Assembly (NCBI GenBank): GCA_002840785.1
Contig: PHCH01000001.1
Location: 1 to 64,000 of the forward strand
DNA: 64,000 nt
DNA from: Betaproteobacteria bacterium HGW-Betaproteobacteria-4
GTDB lineage: Bacteria; Pseudomonadota; Gammaproteobacteria; Burkholderiales; Rhodocyclaceae
Reading direction: 5' to 3'
The notes below the pieces were generated by a model. The model did not search any database and was not told the origin of the DNA. It saw only the letters and a list, made by a program, of their open reading frames with translations. Below are positions 9,597-18,264 of the stretch, piece after piece. The translations under genes and the position numbers were made by a program. Position 1 is the stretch's first letter; every line of letters begins with the position of its first letter.

Positions 9597-10214
9597 TTAA
9601 TAATAAGAAACGTCAGTTGTGACTTCCTTGCTAAACTGCTGCAACCGAATTCTGCCGGTGGTCTTTCGGTCCGTATAATAACTTCCCGATAACTCTAGTC
9701 TAACGTTTCCTTTGATTTCCACGCGTCGTATATCAAAGAGAGTTGAGCCTGTGTAGGTATACCAATCAGGGTTTCTCGGAGTGACACGATGGACGTAATA
9801 TAATCTCGCCTGCCCACCTTCTGTGACTGGGGTCGACTCTAGAGTGATAGATTTTGATGTCGGGGTGTGCAAATCAATTTGTGTATAGCTCAGTGTTTGT
9901 CTAATTATTGCGCGCGTTACCAGTTTGGTTTCGCCGAATGTTATCTCACCCTCCCACGCACCATTTATATCTGGAAACAAGGAACCGTCAAATAAACTCA
10001 GTAAGGACCATATTTTACGAGATATAAAACTTGAGCTTACTGCAGTTATCAAAACCGCACTCACGGCGGAAGCAATTGTAAAAAGCTTGATTAGTGATGT
10101 CCCAGGCAAAAACCAGTCGATCATTGCATAGAGCGCGATACTGAAGGCAACTGTTACGCCGACCAATATCTTGATTAAAACAGAAATATTTATAATTCTG
10201 AACATATCAACCAA
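9597..10214 (-). CDS. optE: S-2TMbeta effector (two TM helices plus beta-rich domain), Panoptes effector-like
   Basis: Two N-terminal TM helices, then DINGAWEGEITFGETKLVTRAIIRQTLSYTQIDLHTPTSKS beta-rich domain; 8-nt overlap with the mCpol gene. Confidence 0.7.
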   Translation of the reverse strand: MVDMFRIINISVLIKILVGVTVAFSIALYAMIDWFLPGTSLIKLFTIASAVSAVLITAVSSSFISRKIWSLLSLFDGSLFPDINGAWEGEITFGETKLVTRAIIRQTLSYTQIDLHTPTSKSITLESTPVTEGGQARLYYVHRVTPRNPDWYTYTGSTLFDIRRVEIKGNVRLELSGSYYTDRKTTGRIRLQQFSKEVTTDVSYY

Positions 10215-10584
10215 CTAGGTCTTTGTAGTTGTGAAGTTGTGCCTTGCCCGCGCTTTTGGCCGACATCAATGCGATGTACGATTCCCGCAAGGTACATCCC
10301 ACTCCTACCGAGAAGGTAGCGCACCCCTCTCCTAGTGCAGATATCTCCTTAAAGATATTCGACTCTGGAACTTTTAGATATTGTGCAAATCCCGCTACAC
10401 CATCCGCACCGCAGAATATTACGGTAAACCCAATACCTTTAAGGTAAGTGGAAATTAACTGCGTTGTCTTCCCCATTAAATCATTAAGATTTGCCAGCGA
10501 TTTTTCATCGTTATTTAGATAAAATCTGGTAATCCGCTGGCCTACATCGTCACCATCAATTGTAAGATATATCATCTCAAACAA
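10207..10584 (-). CDS. optS: Minimal CRISPR polymerase (mCpol) cyclic-nucleotide synthase, Panoptes-like
   Basis: 125 aa single Palm-like domain: YLTIDGDDVGQRITRFYLNND...TVIFCGADGVAGF...FSVGVGCTLRESYIALMSAKSAGKAQLHNY; same strand and overlapping the effector. Confidence 0.75.
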   Translation of the reverse strand: MFEMIYLTIDGDDVGQRITRFYLNNDEKSLANLNDLMGKTTQLISTYLKGIGFTVIFCGADGVAGFAQYLKVPESNIFKEISALGEGCATFSVGVGCTLRESYIALMSAKSAGKAQLHNYKDLVG

Positions 10585-10871
10585 ACCATCTCGCTGTTAG
10601 TGATTGCGTTGCAACAGGCAGGCGTATTAGGAAGGTGAGTGAATCAGAGAAAGGCGTATTCCCGTGAGGATGTCGCCGCTCAGTATTTGCCGTCATTCGA
10701 GTGTCCAGAGTTATGGGGAAGTCTAGCCGGCGACTTACGGCCGCAGGGATGCATACCAAGTAACTGCTTTCTGGCATCATGTCAAATGAGTGCTTTCAAA
10801 CAGAAATGGACGCTCATGAAGTTTAAACGAGTGCTGGCTCAAAAGACGAAACCTTCTCGACAGGGGAAACT

Positions 10872-11510
10872 TTGGCTTCTAATCACGAATATGCAGTCAT
10901 AGGCCATAGCCGTGCAACGGTGGGGCGCTTCCTCGGCGTCGGCGCCGGACTGGCGAGCTCAGGTCTCGCCCTCCTAATCGCCAGTGCGATCACCTACGCA
11001 GAGCGTTGGGGCTTCCTCCACGCGCGCGCCTATTGGACTCTGCCTCTCACTGCTACGATTTTCTACACGCTTGGACACCTCGCGTTCGACAAATGGGCGT
11101 GGCGGACCTGGTTGGTGCATTTCGTCCTCGATATCCCTGATCTGCGCGGCAAGTGGGATTGCATCGGCGAGACTATCGATTCCGCCACTGGCGGGGTCGA
11201 ATATAACTGGACCGCAGAGGTAACCATTTCTCAGGGGTGGGAGAAAATTAGAATCTACTCCGAGACAAAGCACTCCCGCTCGCGCAGCGTCGCTGCCTCT
11301 ATCCTGGTCGAGGAAGAGGTGGGCTATATCTTAATGTATAGCTACCGCAACGAACCCCGGCCCGGGGAGCCCGAACTCAAAGCGCATTTCGGTTATGCCG
11401 AATGGCATATTTCCCGAGACGGATCCACAGCCGAAGCAACTTATTTCAACGGTGGAGGCCGCTACACCGGCGGCTGCATGAAACTAACAAGGAAGACACG
11501 TGGCAACTGA
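10872..11510 (+). CDS. cap15: Cap15-like CBASS effector (2TM plus beta-barrel, S-2TMbeta)
   Basis: Two N-terminal TM helices, then IPDLRGKWDCIGETIDS...YNWTAEVTISQGWEKIRIYSETKHSRSRS; overlaps the downstream CD-NTase; start codon uncertain (TTG). Confidence 0.75.
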   Translation: MASNHEYAVIGHSRATVGRFLGVGAGLASSGLALLIASAITYAERWGFLHARAYWTLPLTATIFYTLGHLAFDKWAWRTWLVHFVLDIPDLRGKWDCIGETIDSATGGVEYNWTAEVTISQGWEKIRIYSETKHSRSRSVAASILVEEEVGYILMYSYRNEPRPGEPELKAHFGYAEWHISRDGSTAEATYFNGGGRYTGGCMKLTRKTRGN

Positions 11511-12606
11511 TTTTTCCAGCCGTCTCAGCAGGGTTAATGCGCGCCGCAACGGTACGGGCGTCGCTGTACTCAACAAGAGTTTCTCGTTCAGCGAAGACAG
11601 TTCACTTCTGGACTCAGTAACCCAGGGCTACCAGAACAAGACCAAGTCGAAGAGCTTCCAATATGCGCTGGTATCCATGCAGGAAGTGGATGCGAAGTAC
11701 ACCGCCATCAGTTTTAGGGAGGCTGAACGGGTCGCAAAACAGCTCGACTCAGGGCTCTTGAGAAATGGAAAAGTCGTAACGGTCGAATTGCAAGGCTCGT
11801 TACCGTTGAACGTGCATCTGCGACGAGTGAGCGATGTGGACATGCTCGTTTGGCCATTAAATTTCTTTGTGTATGACATTTATGGTGTGGCCGCGTCCAG
11901 TTATACGGCCAGCGCGAGCAATGCTGTTTCCGAAATTAGCACCTTGCGTTCTGATTCCTGCTCTGTCCTTCGTTCCGCCTTCCCTGCTGCCAGGGTGGAT
12001 GATTCTGGGGCGAAATGCATCAGGATGTCCGAAGGCTCGCTGCTCCGTGAGATTGATGTGGTTCCGTCCGTGTTGTATAGGGCCGAGGCCTATCAGCGTT
12101 CTAGTAATGACGACGACAGGGGTGTGCAGATCTACGACAAGAAGAAATACGCGCTAGTCACTAACTTCCCCTTTAAGGTGCGAGCGTTGATCAATGCGAA
12201 AGAGGCCCGCACGGGAGGTGGTTGTAAGAAGGCAATTCGCCTGCTCAAGAACATGAAGGAGGATGCTGATTCGGCCATCGCGCTGTCCAGTTTCGACATC
12301 ATGTCATTAGTCTATGCGATGCAGGATTTCGACCTGGTTCATCAGTCCTACTACGAGGGGAGAATCGTCGCATCGTTGCAGAACTGGTTCTTTACCTTGG
12401 CGCACAACGAGAGTCAGTTGCGAACGCTTGATGCCGTGGATGGAAGCCGAAAGATCGTGCAGTCGGCAGCCGATGTCGTGGCGGTGGCGCAGATGTCTGA
12501 GGAACTGAACATGCTGGTCCTGCGTATCGCACAAGAGTTGCAGCCCGACGTCCCAACCAGTTATCCAGCATGGCGGGCCAAGGTTGAAAGCGAACTCTTG
12601 ATCTAG
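11500..12606 (+). CDS. CBASS CD-NTase
   Basis: VELQGSLPLNVHLRRVSDVDMLVW (GS..DxD) and LLREIDVVPSVLYRA third acidic residue; GTG start overlaps the Cap15 gene by 11 nt. Confidence 0.8.
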   Translation: MATDFSSRLSRVNARRNGTGVAVLNKSFSFSEDSSLLDSVTQGYQNKTKSKSFQYALVSMQEVDAKYTAISFREAERVAKQLDSGLLRNGKVVTVELQGSLPLNVHLRRVSDVDMLVWPLNFFVYDIYGVAASSYTASASNAVSEISTLRSDSCSVLRSAFPAARVDDSGAKCIRMSEGSLLREIDVVPSVLYRAEAYQRSSNDDDRGVQIYDKKKYALVTNFPFKVRALINAKEARTGGGCKKAIRLLKNMKEDADSAIALSSFDIMSLVYAMQDFDLVHQSYYEGRIVASLQNWFFTLAHNESQLRTLDAVDGSRKIVQSAADVVAVAQMSEELNMLVLRIAQELQPDVPTSYPAWRAKVESELLI

Positions 12607-12836
12607 GCCACACTGCCAGGTTAGACGCGTCCGCAACGGCTCAAGGTTGTGTAAGTTCGTCGGTTCGGGAAGTTGTCTTTGAGCGCAGATTCCCACCCGC
12701 CGGCAGGTAAGCAATTCATTGCAGCCTAACGCACTGCAATTGACGAACGTCCGGTTAGGCCGATTTCCCGTCCCACGCCTTCTGTGGCCGGACAAGTCTA
12801 CGCTTCGTGTTCGCCGGTCAGGTCTCGAATTTACCC

Positions 12837-14183
12837 TCACACTTCCTTCGAAAGACGTAAAAACTCAATCAACTGCTTAGATGGCAGTGGCCGGCTAAAG
12901 TAGTACCCCTGCATTTCATTGCACCCAAGCTGTCTGGGGATAGCAACCTGATGGTCGGACTCTACGCCTTCAGCTATCAACTGAAGATTGAAATTCTTGG
13001 CAATACCAACAATCGCCTGAATGATGGCAAATGAATCGCTGAATCTATTAAGGTCACGCACAAACGACTGGTCGATCTTGATCCGACTGACTGAGAAACG
13101 ACGAAGGTAATTTAGGGACGAATAGCGAGTCCCAAAGTCGTCGATCGAAATATTTACGCCGGTCCCACGAAGATGTTTGACCCTTGCAACGATGTTTTCG
13201 ACGTCCTTCATAAGGAGACTTTCGGTAATTTCGATCTCGAGTAACTCCGGGGCAATCTGGAATTCATCCAGAGGGAGTCGAATTCGTTCCAGAAGATCGG
13301 CACGATCAAACTCTCGGGCCGATAGATTAACGCCCAATCTGAGTTCTCCGAACCCTTCTTCCTTCAGGCGCACTAATTGCGCGCAAGCCTCGCGCAGGAC
13401 CCAGTCACTGATGGTGATGATCAGCCCGGTGTCTTCAGCAATAGGGATAAAAACATCTGGGCTAATCATGCCCGCGCTAGGATGGCGCCAACGAATCAGT
13501 GCTTCGACCCCGACGACCTTTTCACATTCGGCATCAATCTGTGGTTGGAAATATAGCTCAAACTGATTTCCTTCCTTTACAGCCTTCCGTAGATCGTTTT
13601 CTATGGACAAGCGATCAAGGTGGGCCGTATGCATATCAGGCAGAAAAGCGGAGTAGCCGTTTTTTCCCTGTGCTTTGACTTGGTACATCGCCATGTCTGC
13701 GCAGCGAATCAATTCTTCGGCGTTCGTACTGTTGTCAGGATAGACCGCTATGCCAATGCTGGTTGTCGCCAGAAATTGAGTTTCGCCAAGCAGGAATGGC
13801 CAGCGCAGTTCCTCAATGATTTTGTCGGCAACGACGTACGCATCTTCTATATTGCCGATGTTCGGCAGCAATGCAGTAAATTCATCACCACCTTGGCGCG
13901 CCAGCGTGTCGCCCGTGCGCAAACAACCACGGACGCGAGCAGCAAATTTCCGAAGCAACAGATCTCCAACTTGATGGCCATAGGTGTCGTTGACCAGCTT
14001 GAATCGATCAATGTCCAGGAACATCACGGCAAGCTTTTCCTTGCGTCTCGCGGCTTGCACAATGGCCATTTCGAGGCGGTCCACGAAGAGTATTCGATTG
14101 GGCAGCTTGGTCAGAAGGTCATGAAATGCCTGGAAGGTAATCGTTTCTTCCGCTTTCTTGCGTTCCGAAATATCGCGAGCCAC
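12837..14183 (-). CDS. GGDEF-EAL protein (3' part of a frameshifted REC-PAS-GGDEF-EAL gene)
   Basis: ARQGGDEFTAL; EALIRWRHP, EITESLLM, IDDFGTRYSSLNYL; upstream frame continues as GLEATPGGASEIFLGTSGVARDISERK. Confidence 0.85.
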   Translation of the reverse strand: MARDISERKKAEETITFQAFHDLLTKLPNRILFVDRLEMAIVQAARRKEKLAVMFLDIDRFKLVNDTYGHQVGDLLLRKFAARVRGCLRTGDTLARQGGDEFTALLPNIGNIEDAYVVADKIIEELRWPFLLGETQFLATTSIGIAVYPDNSTNAEELIRCADMAMYQVKAQGKNGYSAFLPDMHTAHLDRLSIENDLRKAVKEGNQFELYFQPQIDAECEKVVGVEALIRWRHPSAGMISPDVFIPIAEDTGLIITISDWVLREACAQLVRLKEEGFGELRLGVNLSAREFDRADLLERIRLPLDEFQIAPELLEIEITESLLMKDVENIVARVKHLRGTGVNISIDDFGTRYSSLNYLRRFSVSRIKIDQSFVRDLNRFSDSFAIIQAIVGIAKNFNLQLIAEGVESDHQVAIPRQLGCNEMQGYYFSRPLPSKQLIEFLRLSKEV

Positions 14184-15007
14184 TCCCGATGTGCCCAGGA
14201 AGATTTCTGAAGCTCCGCCGGGCGTCGCTTCGAGACCCCTTGCGAACTCAAAATGGCAGTCATGACCTGACCGCCACTGGCGCGCGGCATGGAAGGCTTG
14301 CGCTTGAAGCGCACTTCAAGGTTGCTCGTGGCGCGTTCGCCAACCCGCCTTTCGTTGAAGGCATATTGCACATGCTCGTGGTCACGCGGATCGACGACAC
14401 TCGTGTAGCTTTTTCCCAGCAACTCTTCCGGCACATAGCCCAGCAAGCCGCTGACTCGCCCGTTGATGAAGGTGAATCGGCCTTCACGATCGAGGGTAAA
14501 GATCATGTCGGGCGACTGCTCGACAAGGAATCGGTGCAGCCGCTCAGAATGCTGGAGCTGAGCGGAGACGAGTGCGAGTTCCTGGTCGCGCAGCCGATTG
14601 GCCAAGGCCCGGCCAACAGCGATGATCATGTCGTTGGGGTCGCAATCCTTGCGCAGGAACTCGAAGGCCCGATGACGCAGGGCATGGATTGCCGAGTTTA
14701 TCGACTTGTCTGCGCTGAAGATGATCACCGAGGTGTTGATATTGTGGGTGCTCATCCACTCCATGATCTCCAGGCCGGAGATGTCGGGAAGCATCAGGTC
14801 CAGGATGACCAGATCGGTCCGTCCCTCCTTGAGGATGGCAATAGCCTCCTGCCCGGTACTTGCCTCGCTGATCGAGCGCTGCTCACTCGCGAGCAATTCC
14901 ATGTAGGCCCGGCGAAAGCGCGGCTCGTCATCAACAATCAGAACGTTCTGGCTCGTCTGTATCGTTGGCACATTGGCGAGATCATAAAGCGCGGTGATGG
15001 CGTTCAT
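14111..15007 (-). CDS. Response regulator receiver plus PAS protein (5' part of the frameshifted gene)
   Basis: VLIVDDEPRFRRAY..DLVILDLMLPDISGLEIM; PAS SPDMIFTLDREGRFTFINGRVSGLLGY; tail out of frame. Confidence 0.8.
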   Translation of the reverse strand: MNAITALYDLANVPTIQTSQNVLIVDDEPRFRRAYMELLASEQRSISEASTGQEAIAILKEGRTDLVILDLMLPDISGLEIMEWMSTHNINTSVIIFSADKSINSAIHALRHRAFEFLRKDCDPNDMIIAVGRALANRLRDQELALVSAQLQHSERLHRFLVEQSPDMIFTLDREGRFTFINGRVSGLLGYVPEELLGKSYTSVVDPRDHEHVQYAFNERRVGERATSNLEVRFKRKPSMPRASGGQVMTAILSSQGVSKRRPAELQKSSWAHREWLAIFRNARKRKKRLPSRHFMTF

Positions 15008-15010
15008 GCG

Positions 15011-16282
15011 CTACTGATCCGGTGAGGGCTTCCGGCTCTTTGGAATCAGCAATGCAATGCTGGTTCCGGCGGCTATCTGGCTTCTGCAGGTGATCAGTAT
15101 CCCTTCCTGTTTGGACAAAAGGCCAACCACAGAAAGACCCAGTCCCCGTTGTGCGGTGTCAGCCATTGGTTTCGGGTGATAGATCGTCTGGATGGTCTCC
15201 TCGGACATGCCCGGACCATTGTCATCGATCCGCAACTGCACATAGCTTGCACCATCATGAATGAGGTTGTCGCTGACCGATATCTTGATGGCTTTTCCCG
15301 CAACGAGCGCTTCCGAGGCGTTCTTCCAGAGATTCAGTACGATTTGCTTGAGGTTGTCGCGATTGACCTGAACGGGCAACTCGATCTCGGGAAGGGCCGT
15401 TTCGATCCGTATTCCCCGCGAATTGAACAAGGGGTCCGAATAGAGCAGCAGGAAGTCATTGAGGACGCTGACGAGATCAATAGTTGTGGCTTCAGCACTG
15501 CGTTTGAGGGCATGGGTCATGTGGCCGACAATGTTGGCCACACGATCGATCTCCTCGGTCAAAACGGTCAACTCCTCGCGAACGCCATCTTCCGGCAACT
15601 TCCGTTCGAGAATCTTGAGATAGCTCTTGATGATGCCAAGCGGATTGCCTGCCTCGTGGACAATCTGCCGGGCTTGCCGAGTAAATTGGTGGGTCAGCTC
15701 CTCTTCGACTTGCTGGCGATGCCTGTTCGCTTCAGTCAGGGCGTCAAGACTGATCGCAGCGATCTTGCCGAAATTGGCCAACCAGGGAATCCGCCGCTGA
15801 AGACGGTCGTACTGCTTTTTCGACAAGCCGCAAATCATCACGCCCATGGGGCGAGTACGCGCCAGCATCGGGATAAATAGCAGGCCATCGGCAGAAAGCG
15901 CGCGGGCCAGTTGCAGATCGAGCAAGGTGGGCGACTCAGCCTGATCAAAGCTGGTTCGTACCTGCCGACCGATGACTGCTGCCGCAGCTATCGAGCGGCT
16001 TGAAATCATCGGGATGGAAAGTTGCCGGAAGATTTCCGGCTGCGCCCCGACCTTATCCCCGGACAGCACATCGCCTTTCTCATTGGCGAGCAGGATAGCC
16101 ACTTTCGGGAGCTCGAAGAGGATGCGCGCGGACTCCCGCAAGGCGAGCAGCACCTCCGTATCGCTTCCGAGCTGAAACAAGTCCTGTTGCAATGGCTGTA
16201 ACAATGCATTGCCACTGACTATCGTCGCCATTTCCTCCTCAGCCTCGTTCGACGGAAGGTCGGAAGGGGGGTATGGGCGCAC
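15011..16282 (-). CDS. GAF-like sensor histidine kinase
   Basis: QIVHEAGNPLGIIKSYLKIL (H-box), LKQIVLNLWKNASEAL (N-box), RIDDNGPGMS, RGLGLSVVG. Confidence 0.85.
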   Translation of the reverse strand: MRPYPPSDLPSNEAEEEMATIVSGNALLQPLQQDLFQLGSDTEVLLALRESARILFELPKVAILLANEKGDVLSGDKVGAQPEIFRQLSIPMISSRSIAAAAVIGRQVRTSFDQAESPTLLDLQLARALSADGLLFIPMLARTRPMGVMICGLSKKQYDRLQRRIPWLANFGKIAAISLDALTEANRHRQQVEEELTHQFTRQARQIVHEAGNPLGIIKSYLKILERKLPEDGVREELTVLTEEIDRVANIVGHMTHALKRSAEATTIDLVSVLNDFLLLYSDPLFNSRGIRIETALPEIELPVQVNRDNLKQIVLNLWKNASEALVAGKAIKISVSDNLIHDGASYVQLRIDDNGPGMSEETIQTIYHPKPMADTAQRGLGLSVVGLLSKQEGILITCRSQIAAGTSIALLIPKSRKPSPDQ

Positions 16283-16395
16283 CTATGGCACTGCTCCGCC
16301 TCGGGAATTCGTCGGAGACAGTGATGCCCAACGCCTCTGCAATCTGCCTGGTTCTCTCGACCGAACGTTCTCTAGCGGCGAGCAGCGCAGACATT

Positions 16396-17142
16396 TCAAG
16401 CTTGAGACTGCTGTGATTGACGACCATGCTCAGTTCCGGTGAGTCTCATCGTCTGGGCGATCCAGATAATCTGCGGCAGCGATGTCGCCGTCAGGATCTG
16501 CACCGCTGAGGCATGATGGAAAGCCACGCCATCGGCAAGCAACGTGTCGATCCCCCACTGATCGATCAGCCAGCCACCCACCTCGGCGTGAGTCGTGCCA
16601 AACAGTTGGCTCTCCTCAGCCTGGAGCCTGGGGCTTTCGGCGGAGTTTTTCAGGAAACGCCAGTACGGATCCCCCAAGGCCGACAGCAGGATCAGTTCTC
16701 CGATGTCGTGCAACAAACCCGACAGATACGCTTCGTCGGGGTGTGGATATTCCGCCAGCTCGGCTACGCTGCGTGCGAGCTCGCCCACCAGCAGGGAGTG
16801 GCTCCAGAAGTCCGCAACGGTGGAAGCATCGAGCTTGGCGTTACGATCAAAAAGCCTCTGGATGGAAAGGCAGGTCGCCAGAGAGCGAACCAGGCGCGTC
16901 CCCAGCGCCACCAGGCAGGTTTCGAGACTCTTGAGTTCTCGCCCCCGGCGCAGCGCAGGCGAGTTGGCGACGCTCAGGATTCGGCTGGCCAACCCCGGAT
17001 CCTGCTCGACGATATTCGCCAAGTCGCCCATCGTTGCTTGTTCATCATCCACGGTCTTCATCAGTCGCAAAAGAATCTCCGGCGGCGAAGGGAGATGGCC
17101 GCTTTCGATCGATTCTTGAACAGACTGAGGAATTCGTTGCAT
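16396..17142 (-). CDS. HDOD domain protein (probably the N-terminal part of the downstream kinase, frameshifted)
   Basis: LPSPPEILLRLMKTVDDEQATMGDLANIVEQDPGLASRILSVANSPAL..GLLHDIGELI..HAEVGGWLIDQWG. Confidence 0.85.
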   Translation of the reverse strand: MQRIPQSVQESIESGHLPSPPEILLRLMKTVDDEQATMGDLANIVEQDPGLASRILSVANSPALRRGRELKSLETCLVALGTRLVRSLATCLSIQRLFDRNAKLDASTVADFWSHSLLVGELARSVAELAEYPHPDEAYLSGLLHDIGELILLSALGDPYWRFLKNSAESPRLQAEESQLFGTTHAEVGGWLIDQWGIDTLLADGVAFHHASAVQILTATSLPQIIWIAQTMRLTGTEHGRQSQQSQA

Positions 17143-17338
17143 GAGAGTCCCGAATCAAAAATATGTCTATAGACAGAACAGGCAAGGAAGAGTGTTCGCC
17201 ATGATCTACACGGTCTTTGAGTAGATACACTAAAAGTTATAAATTTACTTGAAGGAAAATATACTGCAATTCTTGCAATTGAATTGCTCCTGAGCATTGG
17301 CCGAATTGTTATGTGGATAAGCCTGCTTTAAATGGGAC

Positions 17339-18214
17339 TCAATCGACTACAGAAGAAAATTGTTCGGAAAGCCGACCATCAATGGTGGTTTCAATCTTTT
17401 GTACAGCAGCAATCAGGTCAGGCAAGAATTTTTGTGCAGCATCCGGGATACTGATAGCCTTCTTCAAAAAAACCACATTGATTGCCGCTAGAGTGGTTCC
17501 CTTATGTCTCACGGGAATTGCAATAGCACCGATGGCTACCTGAGGTGACGGATTCCAGTCTCCGTCATTGGATGCATATCCTTGATGTCGCACCTTCTCA
17601 AGGAGGCGATCAACCAAGATGCTATTCCGAGCGAAACCTGCCTGTGCATCATTGCCAGCCGCGATCAAACGGATGGCTCTCCGCCGCTCTTGTTCATCGC
17701 AATAAGCCAAATAGGCACGGCCAGCCGACGTAAGAAGTATCGGCATGCGCTGACGAATTCTGGCTCGATGAAACGAAAGCGGGCTGAATCGATGCGTGGT
17801 TTCGCGGACCAACATGTCGGTACCATCGATGGTGCACAAATCTGAAGGCCAGACAATTTTTTGCAAGAGCTCGCCCAATATCGGGCTGGCGATCTCCGAT
17901 ATCCATTCTTCATCTGTAAAGCCATCGCTCAGTTGCCGAATTTTCTGATTGAGGCGATAGGTTCTATCCGAAGTGCTCTTGCGAACATACCCCTCGGCTT
18001 CGAGTGTTTCCAGAAGACGGCGTACGGTAGGTCGTGGGAGACCCGTTGCCTCGCTAAGACTGGCGATCGTTGCTCGGCCATTCGAAGAAAAATTGATAGC
18101 CTTTAAAAGTGCCAATCCCCTACTTAGGCCTTGTACATGAGGATAAGCATTCGTATTGGATGGACACATCTGTCTTCCGATTTCTTCAATAGTGCCGAGC
18201 TCTGTCGGAGGCAA
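17339..18214 (-). CDS. mhpR: IclR family transcriptional regulator (MhpR-like)
   Basis: VQGLSRGLALLKAIN..ASLSEATGLPRPTVRRLLETLEAEGYV; adjacent to mhpC. Confidence 0.8.
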   Translation of the reverse strand: MPPTELGTIEEIGRQMCPSNTNAYPHVQGLSRGLALLKAINFSSNGRATIASLSEATGLPRPTVRRLLETLEAEGYVRKSTSDRTYRLNQKIRQLSDGFTDEEWISEIASPILGELLQKIVWPSDLCTIDGTDMLVRETTHRFSPLSFHRARIRQRMPILLTSAGRAYLAYCDEQERRRAIRLIAAGNDAQAGFARNSILVDRLLEKVRHQGYASNDGDWNPSPQVAIGAIAIPVRHKGTTLAAINVVFLKKAISIPDAAQKFLPDLIAAVQKIETTIDGRLSEQFSSVVD

Positions 18215-18264
18215 GGCGCAAGTTTTTCAAAAGTGGCGAAGGCGCCTTCCGAGAAAATGGCGCC

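Noticed and set aside
3139-12840. attR direct repeat of the tRNA-Pro 3' end to define the island's right edge
   Set aside because: I could not find a second copy of TTCGAATCCTGTCACTCCGACCA by eye; the island's right boundary is left undefined.
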